Source of the DNA: Coemansia sp. RSA 1804
Taxonomy: Eukaryota; Kickxellomycota; Kickxellomycetes; Kickxellales; Kickxellaceae
Direction of reading: 5' to 3'
Length of the DNA stretch: 15,612 nucleotides
NCBI GenBank assembly: GCA_027578815.1
Contig: JANBTH010000518.1
Location: forward strand, 1-15,612
The stretch's first letter is position 1; each line of letters begins with the position of its first letter. Positions 8,001-15,285 of the stretch are shown piece after piece. The notes below the pieces were generated by a model. That model was not told the origin of the DNA, made no database searches, and worked only from the letters and a program-made list of their open reading frames with translations. A program made the translations under genes and the position numbers.

Positions 8001-8382
8001 TTTCTTTCTAAAATACAACAGTCAATAAAGAGAATTAAATAGCGATAAAAAAAGTAAACAAAAACTGGTTCAAAGGGCAGCCTTTTTCCCCTCCATTTTT
8101 TTAACAACATCAACAACGTTGTTTACATTTTCGGTCAGAAAAGTAAAACACTCACTATAGTGGTTGACGTAAAAATTATTTTTCTTCACGTTGGCAGATT
8201 ACAGCAACTGCTAGAATATGCTTTCACAATATATCGAGATGTGCATGGCATGTATGTGGCTTTTAAAGGTCTTTCTTCTAACACGTGGAAGATGAGGATA
8301 GTTGAAACATTCAGGCTTGTTTAAAACAGATAGTCAAAAAAGTAACTCATAGCAATGATATATTGTTATTATCGTGTTTGCT
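8001..8382. other. Upstream region of the STIL-like gene
   Basis: An AT-rich 382-base spacer between two minus-strand genes. On the minus strand it shows a possible 5'-UTR intron (8155-8008) and a perfect 12-bp palindrome, AACAACGTTGTT, at 8112-8123. A CACGTG E-box-like site is at about 8282. Nothing else could be supported. Confidence 0.45.
8008..8155 (-). other. Possible 5'-UTR intron of the STIL-like gene
   Basis: On the minus strand, a GTGAGT donor at 8155-8150 and a TTGACTGTTGTATTTTAG acceptor ending at 8008 define a 148-nt intron. The acceptor sits 7 nt before the ATG, with a TTGAC branch-like sequence inside it. No coding frame crosses it, so it would be untranslated. Only transcript data can settle it. 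Confidence 0.3.
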
Positions 8383-8772
8383 TTAGAAGAATGTGCCAAG
8401 GATGGCAGCGGCACCGGCAAGGGCTGCAGATGCACCCAGCTGAAGCGTTGCGGCGCCAGAGTCAGGGGCGGCACTCATGGACTCCTTGGCGTTCCTCCTG
8501 TCCTTCTCCTTGCCCTGCTGCTGATGCTGGAGCTTGGTAGGGCTGCCGGTGGCCTGCGGCTTTTTGTCGGCTGGGCCCTTAGCGTTGGCCTTGATATTCT
8601 TTGGCCCATTGACCGAAGTGGCATCGGCCGGTTTGGCGCCGTTAGATGGACCGGCAGCACCGTTGGTCTGCTGGGATACAGAGGCAATGCTTTCCTTCTT
8701 GTCGACGCCCTCAGCAGAAGCAACAGCAACCAGGACAGCCGACACGGCAATAATGAATTGAGACGTCTTCAT
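8383..8772 (-). CDS. Small secreted GPI-anchored protein, hypothetical
   Basis: A 129-residue protein starting at ATG 8772. Residues 1-20 are a clean signal peptide (MKTSQFIIAVSAVLVAVASA, with an A-x-A cleavage pattern before EG). Residues 21-100 are hydrophilic, low-complexity, rich in Lys, Ala, Gln, Asn, Ser and Pro, with no Cys. The C-terminus has a short Ser/Gly/Ala cluster (PDSGAAT, ~103-109) as a likely omega site, followed by a hydrophobic Ala/Leu/Gly tail to the stop: a typical GPI attachment signal. The mature chain would be about 85 residues, probably displayed on the plasma membrane or cell wall. No catalytic motif is present. Signal and anchor are read from sequence; a cell-surface role is inference. 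It is tandem with the gene at 6066-8000, and a TATAAATA lies ~140 bp upstream. Confidence 0.8.
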   Translation of the reverse strand: MKTSQFIIAVSAVLVAVASAEGVDKKESIASVSQQTNGAAGPSNGAKPADATSVNGPKNIKANAKGPADKKPQATGSPTKLQHQQQGKEKDRRNAKESMSAAPDSGAATLQLGASAALAGAAAILGTFF

Positions 8773-8909
8773 GATCTATATTATAATGCAAGTGCAAATA
8801 ATTAGAAAATGCGAAAGAAATGTGTATGCAATATGGATCGAGCAGGGAGTTTCAAATAAGAATTACTTTTTTGGCATATCAACCAGAAGCGCCGTGTTCA
8901 CTAGTCTGT

Positions 8910-8917
8910 TATTTATA
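8910..8917 (-). promoter_or_regulatory. TATA-like box of the GPI-anchored protein gene
   Basis: TATAAATA on the minus strand, about 138 nt upstream of the ATG at 8772. The spacing fits a promoter with an untranslated leader of roughly 100 nt. It is not proven to be used. Confidence 0.4.
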
Positions 8918-9435
8918 CTAATCTGCTCTGTATTTAATCCGCTCCTTGTTCAAGCTGCACCCGTTTTCTCCAAAAATACAAGTGTTTAACATATTGCTTG
9001 TACTGGAATTACATCACAATGTAGTGCTAATTCGACTACAGTGTTGTTTGGAGCAAACAATATGTATGTTTTACACCATATATTGGGTACAAGTGGGCTG
9101 TAGTGGATAGATGTGGGGAATCAAAGTTTCCAATAGCGAGGTACGAGAAATGTGTAAACTAACTCTTAGAAACTATTGTTTTGCTATGTACTAACCCCGC
9201 ATATGTTATATTGTTTTGTTTTTCTTGATAGGTGCTCTCCACAAATGTTTTACATGTCGGAAATTAACTAATGCTAATCTTTGACTAGCCTTCTCCAGAG
9301 ATATTGTAATATTCGCTATATTTCAGTACCAATCCCTTGTTTGCTTCTACAGAAGGCCTTGGGTGATTCTAACGGGGCAAAGAGTGCTGTTTTGACCGTC
9401 ATAAAAGCGATGACAGCATTAATCGGCTTTGCACA

Positions 9436-9716
9436 TTATCCTTCTTCCAAAACACGCGTGCACATGTTGAGCTGGTGATTACTCATTATGCTATTCAATG
9501 TGTGGCTGCATGCTTTTATTTTATATTCAAAACTGAGAAGTGATTTGGTTAACTTCAAGTCATTAAATACTTGGTTTGCTTGATCCACAGAGCAGTTTAT
9601 GACCATCATTGATATAATGTCTGCTCGGAAAAATTCGACAAGTATCAGGTCCACTTGATCTGCAGCCACAACTAATGCTCTCCATGTATTTGGTCAGATA
9701 ACCTAAAAACTTGCTG
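9436..9716 (-). other. Coding-like stretch, possible gene relic
   Basis: On the minus strand the frame is open from a TGA near 9695 down to a TAA at 9436-9438. It lacks an ATG near its start and reads a natural-looking peptide including VDLILVEFFRADIISMMVI, LLSFEYKIKACSH and QLNMCTRVLEEG. Beyond the TAA the same frame continues with two more stops before ~9280. The composition resembles an eroded protein gene or transposon coding region, but I cannot name a family, and the opposite strand also reads plausibly in part. Confidence 0.2.
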
Positions 9717-10089
9717 TTTGTAGTGAACAGTAGTTGATTAAGAGAGCTTCAACATTTCTGGCTGGTATCCCAGACAACAATGGCCTTGGCAGCCAAAGGT
9801 TTCCTCGAAATACTGCAGATGGTGACGTGTTTGCCAGTTAAATTAGAACATTTTCTTTGCAGCACAATCAGCTTTCCCTGCTGATTATTGGAGAAATGGT
9901 TATCCGCCTTCTCACCATTCTAAAAAAGATGGATGGGCAAGTGCGCTTATAGCTGCGTTTTATTTCTTTCTCGCACATTGTCTATAGTCAAATTAAAGGC
10001 ATTCCTATACAGTTTATCCATCCAAATTTACCTAGCCTTCATTCATTTATCCGTTCTTCACTGGTTCCACAGGTTTTAAACGCCAAATC

Positions 10090-11073
10090 ATGGAGTCGGG
10101 AAGCCTAAAGCTTGCGCACGCGTATGTAAAGGACGCGCAAAAGGCATCCAAGAGCAGCTGGTTTTCAAAACCCGAATGGGACGCTGCCGCGCAATACTGG
10201 GACAAAGCGGCAGTATCGTACAAAACAGCACTGCATTTTGAGGAAGCAATTGACTGCCATGCAAAGGCCAGCGACGCATTCACAAAAATAAATGCCCTGT
10301 ATCTTGCCGCAAAGGGATACGAGAACGCGGCAATAATTGCCGAGAAGCAGCTGAAAGACCATTCCAAAGCAGTCACGTACTACTGCAAGTCCAGCGACAT
10401 GTTCCGGTCACAGGGATCGTCGCCAGATAGAGCTGCCGAGATGCTCGAGAAGGCAGCAAAAATATGCGAAGATGTCGACACAGACCAGGCCATCCAGCTA
10501 TATGATTCTGCTCTTGGCATATACGAGACCGAAGACCGCTTGCGGCTCAGCATGGGGACATTTAGGAAGCTGACAACATACCTTATTGAAAAGAATCGTC
10601 TCTTGGAAGCAGCGGGTGTGCAGATGCGCTTATACTCTGTTTGTGACCAGACCAACAACCGCTATGAAGGCAGCAAGTGCTGTTTAGCTGTAATCGTGCT
10701 TCTCCTTGCTTTTGGTGACAATGTGGCAGCAAACAAGAAGATGGACGAATTCGGACAGAGCGTATCGCTTTTGCACTCTGACGAGTTTGCTCTAGCCGAC
10801 CAGATGCTGCAAGCATACACCGATGGCGACCAGCAGAGGCTCACGCAGCTTGCACTCTCGCAAAAGGTATCTTTTCTCGACAGCTCAATCTCTCGTCTTG
10901 CAACGCGGATCCGTGTTCCTGGAGGAGGGGTTGCTTCAAGCTCTGCACATGCGAGTGGCCACCATACAACGCCAGCGTCGTCCGCTGTATCTCAGAGCAA
11001 CGGTGCAAGCGCGCCTGCCAACAGTGCAGCTCCGCCTGCTCCGCCGGTAGACGACGATGACGACTTGCTTTAG
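10090..11073 (+). CDS. Gamma-SNAP (soluble NSF attachment protein gamma)
   Basis: A 327-residue intronless gene. SNAP proteins recruit NSF/Sec18 to spent SNARE bundles so they can be taken apart and reused; they act on cytosolic faces of Golgi, endosomal and other membranes. The protein is a solenoid of paired helices. Visible hallmarks are WFSKPEWDAAAQYWDKAAVSY near residues 25-45, AAKGYENAAIIAEKQL, SSPDRAAEMLEKAAKICEDV, and DTDQAIQLYDSALGIYE. Near the end come the IRVPGGGV motif (~275-282) and an acidic DDDDDLL tail, both placed as in gamma- rather than alpha-SNAP; alpha-SNAP/Sec17 has a different C-terminus. It is slightly longer than human gamma-SNAP (312) because of a Ser/Ala/Pro-rich insert before the acidic tail. 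The start ATG in AAATCATGGAG is the first in frame and aligns with the family N-terminus. Assignment to gamma over alpha is confident. Confidence 0.9.
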   Translation: MESGSLKLAHAYVKDAQKASKSSWFSKPEWDAAAQYWDKAAVSYKTALHFEEAIDCHAKASDAFTKINALYLAAKGYENAAIIAEKQLKDHSKAVTYYCKSSDMFRSQGSSPDRAAEMLEKAAKICEDVDTDQAIQLYDSALGIYETEDRLRLSMGTFRKLTTYLIEKNRLLEAAGVQMRLYSVCDQTNNRYEGSKCCLAVIVLLLAFGDNVAANKKMDEFGQSVSLLHSDEFALADQMLQAYTDGDQQRLTQLALSQKVSFLDSSISRLATRIRVPGGGVASSSAHASGHHTTPASSAVSQSNGASAPANSAAPPAPPVDDDDDLL

Positions 11074-11476
11074 CTCTGCGCCTTGCTTTTAATGTCTGCC
11101 AATTGGGAAAGTAAAAAATCACGTGAATGCAGCCTTGATTGGGTTATTTTTATTGTAGCGGATTTGTGGGCACTTTTCTGCTGTCTTTTTTTTCATCCCT
11201 TCCTTGAGTCGCCGCAAGCTTTATAACTTTGACTTTTTTCTTTTCTTTTCTTTTTCTTTTCTTCGCTTGTTGCAATAGTTAGCAAACTTTTTTGACCATT
11301 ATTATAACTAGGCCTTCTTGCCTTTTTCATCTTGACTAGTAACGCCTAGAAGCCCCGACCTGCTTGTCTTTTTTCTTGCTGGTGTCTTCCATTTTTCTGT
11401 ATAGCCTCCTTCACTGTATCCAGCTTTTTCTTTTCCTATTTTTGCAGTAACCAAACTTCTGCATTCACCAGCGGTA
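11074..11476. other. Promoter region of the UBE2E gene
   Basis: About 400 bases between two same-strand genes. It includes the gamma-SNAP 3' end, a long CT-rich tract (11233-11264), further pyrimidine-rich stretches, and an acceptor-like CCTATTTTTGCAG ending at 11447, 29 nt before the ATG. No clear donor accompanies the acceptor. Nothing coding is seen. Confidence 0.5.
11233..11264 (+). promoter_or_regulatory. Polypyrimidine tract in the UBE2E promoter
   Basis: 32 consecutive pyrimidines on the + strand (CTTTTTTCTTTTC followed by similar units), about 210 bp upstream of the start codon. CT-rich tracts of this kind are common in core promoters of strongly expressed fungal genes. No TATA box with good spacing is visible. 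Confidence 0.4.
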
Positions 11477-12310
11477 ATGTCCACCTCCGAAAATGTGCAT
11501 TCCTCAAGCAGCTCTGGCGCACCATCCGCGGCGGTAGTCGCTGTTCCTGATGCCGCATCTTCTTTGTTGGCTGTATCCTCTCCCGCTGCTGATCAGCAGC
11601 ATACAGCCAGCACTGAGGCAGCCAGTGCTGGCAGCAGTGCCAATGACGCAAACGGGGCTGCGGAAACGCGCCAAGCAGGTTCTTCAGAGTCAACCGGAGC
11701 TCAACAGACGGGCTCTGATGCTGCAGATGCATCGCAAAATACAGATGCGAACACCTTGCTGCCGGGAGCCTCATCGTCAGCGCCGTCAGTGTCAACACCA
11801 AAGCCACCGGTTGCAGCTACTAAGCAGAAAAAGAAAGCTGGAAGCACAGCAAGTACGCTGAGCAGCAGTGCCAAAAGAATCCAGAAGGAGCTGGCGGAAA
11901 TCAGTCTGGACCCGCCAAGCAACTGCAGCGCTGGACCCAAAGGAGACAATCTCTACGAGTGGGTGTCAACGATCGTGGGACCGACAGACTCGCCTTATGG
12001 AGGCGGTGTGTTTTTCCTGGACATCCACTTTCCGCAAGAGTATCCGTTCAAGCCCCCAAAGATCATCTTCCGCACGCGTATCTATCACTGCAACATCAAC
12101 AGCCAGGGCCAAATCTGCCTTGACATTCTCAAGGACAACTGGTCGCCTGCGTTGACGATATCCAAGGTTCTTTTGTCAATCTGCTCGCTTCTTACAGACC
12201 CGAATCCACACGATCCTCTTGTCCATAGCATTGCGCAGCAGTTGCTCAACGACCGTGCCGAACACGACAAGGTTGCCAAGCAGTGGACCAAGCGCTATGC
12301 ATGCTGCTAG
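11477..12310 (+). CDS. Ubiquitin-conjugating enzyme E2, UBE2E class, with a long N-terminal extension
   Basis: A 277-residue E2 that accepts ubiquitin on a Cys thioester from E1 and transfers it with an E3 partner. The UBC fold covers ~131-275 and is extremely close to UBE2E1/2/3 and UBE2D: KRIQKELAEISLDPP, PYGGGVFFLDIHFP, PFKPPKIIFRTRIYHCN, the active-site GQICLDILKDNWSPALT, and ISKVLLSICSLLTDPNP. The catalytic Cys is 214 and the oxyanion-type Asn is 206. The IYHCNINSQG form and C-terminal RAEHDKVAKQWTKRYA are UBE2E-like. Residues 1-130 are Ser/Ala/Thr/Gln-rich and disordered, with a basic KQKKK patch at 116-120 near the fold. Animal UBE2E extensions are only ~50 residues, so this one is unusually long. 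The ATG at 11477 is the first in frame. It ends in CC, an odd Cys pair. Convergent with the PTPA gene. Very secure assignment. Confidence 0.95.
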   Translation: MSTSENVHSSSSSGAPSAAVVAVPDAASSLLAVSSPAADQQHTASTEAASAGSSANDANGAAETRQAGSSESTGAQQTGSDAADASQNTDANTLLPGASSSAPSVSTPKPPVAATKQKKKAGSTASTLSSSAKRIQKELAEISLDPPSNCSAGPKGDNLYEWVSTIVGPTDSPYGGGVFFLDIHFPQEYPFKPPKIIFRTRIYHCNINSQGQICLDILKDNWSPALTISKVLLSICSLLTDPNPHDPLVHSIAQQLLNDRAEHDKVAKQWTKRYACC

Positions 12311-12582
12311 TTACTCTTACCAACCCATTTTCACTACTATAAAACGCTCTTTCACGCAAACAAACGCGCGTGTGTTTTTCGTGTAAGCTACTTTTCTTGC
12401 TCAGATCAATCCTTTTCTACTTTATTATCTGTTATGCGTATTATATTCAGCGCATAGCAAATGGGCCCTGTGCTTTCATGTGTATGCACCAATTTTTTCC
12501 CGTAAAAATAAACAAGCAAAACTAACCCACCAAAAGAAGCTGGCACCCACTACCACAGTGTTTTGTTGTTGACAATTCAAGG

Positions 12583-13671
12583 CTAGTCAAATGGAATCGG
12601 ACGGGCAAACGTCTTGCGCGAGTCGCCCGAAGTGCTGTTTTCTCTGGCTGCCTGAGCAGCAGCAATAGCCGATGGAACCTTGATTCCGCAGCAGTCGGGG
12701 AATTCCTGGCCAAACGCGTAGATGTGTGGATGAGCACACCCGTCGTGGTCTTCATGCTCCGCCTCCTTTGCCAGTTCGCCAGACATACTTCCGCCAGCAA
12801 AGGACAGAATCGATCCGAACATAAAGTGCTGCATGATTGGCAGCTTTCCAATGACCTCGGCTTGAAACATTTTGATCAGCCCAATGTTGACCTTTTCCCA
12901 GGACTTTGCACCGCTGATGTCGTCAATCATGGGCGAGTGCCAGCGGATGGATCCGGTCTTGATGCTATTTACAAAGCGCACGCACTCAAAGTACATGTAG
13001 TCCTTTGAGAATTCATCGAGGATTTCCGGATTGTGGATCGACTTGGGACGCAGGTACTTGTGCGTGCGCAGCTGGCCGGCTCCAAACAAAAACGGCAGAA
13101 AGTGGTAGTCATCCAGTCCCCACACGCCATGCGAACCAGCAGGTTCCAGCCAATAGCTCATCTGCAATCCGCGCATCGCTTCAATGTACTTGTAGAATAC
13201 GTGAATGACAAGGGCTCTGAAGTCGGTCTTTTTAACGATGTCCAGCTTGAACAGACACAAGAGAAACGCAATAAAGTTCAGCTCGTGGCCTGTGCCGTAG
13301 TCTATACGGCGGCCATTCCCAAAGCTTTCTTGCACATACTTTGAAACCTCCTCCATGTTATCCGCAGGCACAATATCGGCCAGCCACACGGGAATCATTT
13401 CCTGGCACTTTTTGTAAAAGTCGCGATAGGCTGGGTTGCCAAATCTGCTTTTTGTATCAAGCGGCTTTATGTCTTTGTTAGTCATTTGAACGTTTTCCAA
13501 AAAGCCTAGCAGCTTCTGGATGACGCTGCTGTCCTCAATCTCATCCTTTGTTTTGATTCCTATGATCGAGTCGTTGAGCGCGTTAATAAACTCCATGAGC
13601 TCCTTGCATATATCGGATTCTTTGAAGCGTGCCAGATCCTCTGGGGTGAGTATTTGGCGTGAAGGAACCAT
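12583..13671 (-). CDS. Serine/threonine-protein phosphatase 2A activator (PTPA, Rrd1/Rrd2 family)
   Basis: A 362-residue intronless gene. PTPA is a peptidyl-prolyl isomerase-like, ATP-dependent chaperone that helps activate PP2A and PP2A-like catalytic subunits by promoting proper metal loading; it works in cytosol and nucleus. Conserved family blocks appear in order: RFGNPAYRDFY (76-86), DYGTGHELNFIAF (124-136), GSHGVWGLDDYHFLPFLFG (179-197), and the IRWHSPMIDDISGAKSW region (242-258), followed by the PIMQHFMFG segment (278-286). The C-terminal ~60 residues are a variable tail containing His/Asp/Glu-rich EHEDHDGCAH. Length matches yeast Rrd2 and human PTPA (358). The ATG at 13671 gives the family's usual start just before the first helix. 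It is divergent from ALG14 across about 700 bp. The Rrd1 versus Rrd2 orthology cannot be decided here. Confidence 0.95.
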   Translation of the reverse strand: MVPSRQILTPEDLARFKESDICKELMEFINALNDSIIGIKTKDEIEDSSVIQKLLGFLENVQMTNKDIKPLDTKSRFGNPAYRDFYKKCQEMIPVWLADIVPADNMEEVSKYVQESFGNGRRIDYGTGHELNFIAFLLCLFKLDIVKKTDFRALVIHVFYKYIEAMRGLQMSYWLEPAGSHGVWGLDDYHFLPFLFGAGQLRTHKYLRPKSIHNPEILDEFSKDYMYFECVRFVNSIKTGSIRWHSPMIDDISGAKSWEKVNIGLIKMFQAEVIGKLPIMQHFMFGSILSFAGGSMSGELAKEAEHEDHDGCAHPHIYAFGQEFPDCCGIKVPSAIAAAQAARENSTSGDSRKTFARPIPFD

Positions 13672-14368
13672 TTCGCCTTTAAACTATAATGTGCTCAATG
13701 TCTCTTAAACCAGAGAATAGAATATATGTATACAGGTTACAGCAAGTCGAACGAGAGAAAAACAGACCAAGGATTGCTAATTCCAAGCGGATAAACAGCC
13801 AATGTGGAGATTAATATGGCAGGCGGCTTTTGACTGCTTGTTGTGGGATCATGCACATGGCAAAGAGACTGTGTTACAGCTCTAGCCTCATATATTCTTT
13901 TCCAAACGCTAGCATTATCGCATAAGCCACAGTAAGTATTTCAGGGGCTGCTTAAACATCTTAAAGAAGCCAATATCTCAGAACTTGCCTCTCTCGGTTA
14001 TCTTACTATCTTTGACAATTAGCGAAGCTGCAGCCACGTACCATTTGCTGCTAGATGCTACAAGGTCTCCTTCATCGGTACTAGACCGTGACTATTGTTG
14101 TCTCTTTCTGTTACACGTACTCTACCTTTTTTGCGCATTGTCGTTACTATTTAAACAAAGGAGAGCAGCGAGTTGAGTGTCAAATGCTTTCCCAAAATGT
14201 CTACTGCATACACGTGGGGGTATAAAATAAGCGATAATATAACTGACTAAATATCTCTGGTCATCGCCATTTCTCTTCCTTTATTTCTCTTTATTCATAT
14301 GCATTTGTTGTTCTTTTCAAATTACTGGCTACATATTTAGATCATCCACTCTTGCATGTGTGCTAAAC
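13672..14368. other. Divergent promoter region between PTPA and ALG14
   Basis: About 700 AT-rich bases holding promoters for both genes. The clearest element is the CACGTG/TATA block at 14211-14230. A small ORF (13985-14176) is hydrophobic, but starts with no supporting signal. A GTTCGA on the minus strand at about 13745 was examined as a possible tRNA B box, but no cloverleaf surrounds it. Confidence 0.5.
14211..14230 (+). promoter_or_regulatory. CACGTG E-box directly abutting a TATA box, ALG14 promoter
   Basis: CACGTGGGGG at 14211-14220 is followed immediately by TATAAAATAA at 14221-14230, about 140 nt upstream of the ALG14 ATG. CACGTG(GG) is the class of site bound by bHLH factors such as Pho4 and Cbf1 in yeasts. 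Which factor binds here is unknown. Confidence 0.5.
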
Positions 14369-15201
14369 ATGTCTTTAAACATAGCCGTATTATTGGTCTT
14401 CATGGTATGCGTGCTATTGGCGCTACGCTTGTATTTGGTTCTTCCTGGGGTTCTCTCGGCACGAAAGGCCGCCAGCGCGAAGAAAAAGGGCAAATCGGCC
14501 GCTAACAATTCTGATCCAAAGATACTATGTGTCGTGATGGGCTCTGGTAAGTCAGGGGGCTAGCCGAAGCATTGGCAATGATGGGAAAACATGTCTCTGG
14601 TTCTCATGTGGGAGATTTTAAATCCATTAACTAACCAACACGCATACTGCTTGTTAAGCAAAGAGCGGGTCTCTTCTTTTGAAACTCAATCCGTGTAGGA
14701 GGACACACGGCAGAAATGGCACGAATGTTGCATGGCGTGGACTTTAGCCGATATAGCGAAAGACTGTATATAGTAGGGACGGATGATGCTTTATCGGTTG
14801 ACTGCATTAGAAGGATTGAGCACGAGCGGGTTGGACAGGAGGAGGTATTCTATATTGGTCGAGTCCCACGAAGTCGCGCTGTAAACCAGCCATGGGCCAC
14901 AGCGCTACTGACTACTCTCCAATGCCTGTACCATGTTGCACGCATCATGTATCTGCACAAACCCGACGCTGTGCTTTGTAATGGCCCTGGTAACTGCGTG
15001 GTTGTAGGAGTTGCTGCGTTTGCGCCCAGGATTTTATGGTTCAAGCGTATTCCTATCGTATATATCGAGTCGTTTGCTCGGGTGTACACCCTGTCTCTCT
15101 CAGGGAAAATAATGTATCTGCTGGCAGATCGGTTCGTAGTTCAATGGCCCTATTTGGCAGACAAGTACCCGCGGGCAGAGTATATTCCACATCTTGTGTA
15201 A
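14369..15201 (+). CDS. ALG14: UDP-N-acetylglucosamine transferase subunit ALG14
   Basis: Two exons: 14369-14546 and 14699-15201, coding 226 residues (yeast 237, human 216). ALG14 is the membrane anchor that recruits the catalytic ALG13 to the cytosolic face of the ER, forming the enzyme that adds the second GlcNAc to the dolichol-linked oligosaccharide. Residues ~5-26 are one hydrophobic segment (NIAVLLVFMVCVLLALRLYL). Splicing joins the family's MGSGGHTAEM motif (57-66) across the exon boundary. Later come CNGPGNCVVVGVAA (153-166), IVYIESFARVYTLSLSGK (179-196), LADRFVVQWP (201-210), and the final YIPHLV. The glycine loop and the ESxxR motif are both intact. ATG 14369 is used because it gives a normal ALG14 N-terminus; the ATG 14 nt upstream (14355) is out of frame. 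Convergent with uL24m, 84 nt apart. Confidence 0.95.
14547..14698 (+). other. ALG14 intron (152 nt, GT-AG)
   Basis: Donor TCTG|GTAAGT and acceptor CCGTGTAG, phase 1, splitting the first Gly codon of the conserved SGG motif. A TTAACTAACC branch site (near-perfect TACTAAC type) lies about 64 nt before the acceptor. Splicing restores MGSGGHT exactly, which makes the model nearly certain. Confidence 0.93.
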
Positions 15202-15285
15202 ACAGAGTTTCATATATGGCATTTATAGTCAAGAAAAAGATAGATAGAGAGAGATGTGTTGGCAGGATAAAAAAATAAGCGGGGT

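Larger units (their letters stand above)
8773..10089. other. Long divergent intergenic region
   Basis: About 1.3 kb of AT-rich DNA between the diverging GPI-protein and gamma-SNAP genes. It should carry both promoters. Between about 9280 and 9960 short coding-like stretches appear on both strands, none with a recognisable domain or a complete gene structure. I see no tRNA, tandem repeat or terminal inverted repeat. The end nearest gamma-SNAP (about 10000-10089) has a normal leader-like composition. Confidence 0.5.

Noticed and set aside
8771..8989. 72-codon + strand frame with a hydrophobic signal-like segment
   Set aside because: Its ATG overlaps the start of the GPI-protein gene on the other strand, it covers that gene's promoter and TATA site, and the hydrophobic part is internal and AT-driven.
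9779..9950. Tiny + strand gene with a 41-nt intron (MALAAKGF...)
   Set aside because: The donor GTGACG is weak, the intron is shorter than the others here, and no branch site is visible. It is mentioned as a relic only.
13735..13765. GTTCGA on the minus strand resembling a tRNA B box
   Set aside because: No matching A box, acceptor stem or anticodon arm at the required spacing.
13985..14176. 63-codon hydrophobic + strand ORF
   Set aside because: Random-looking AT-rich intergenic sequence with no supporting start context or family resemblance.
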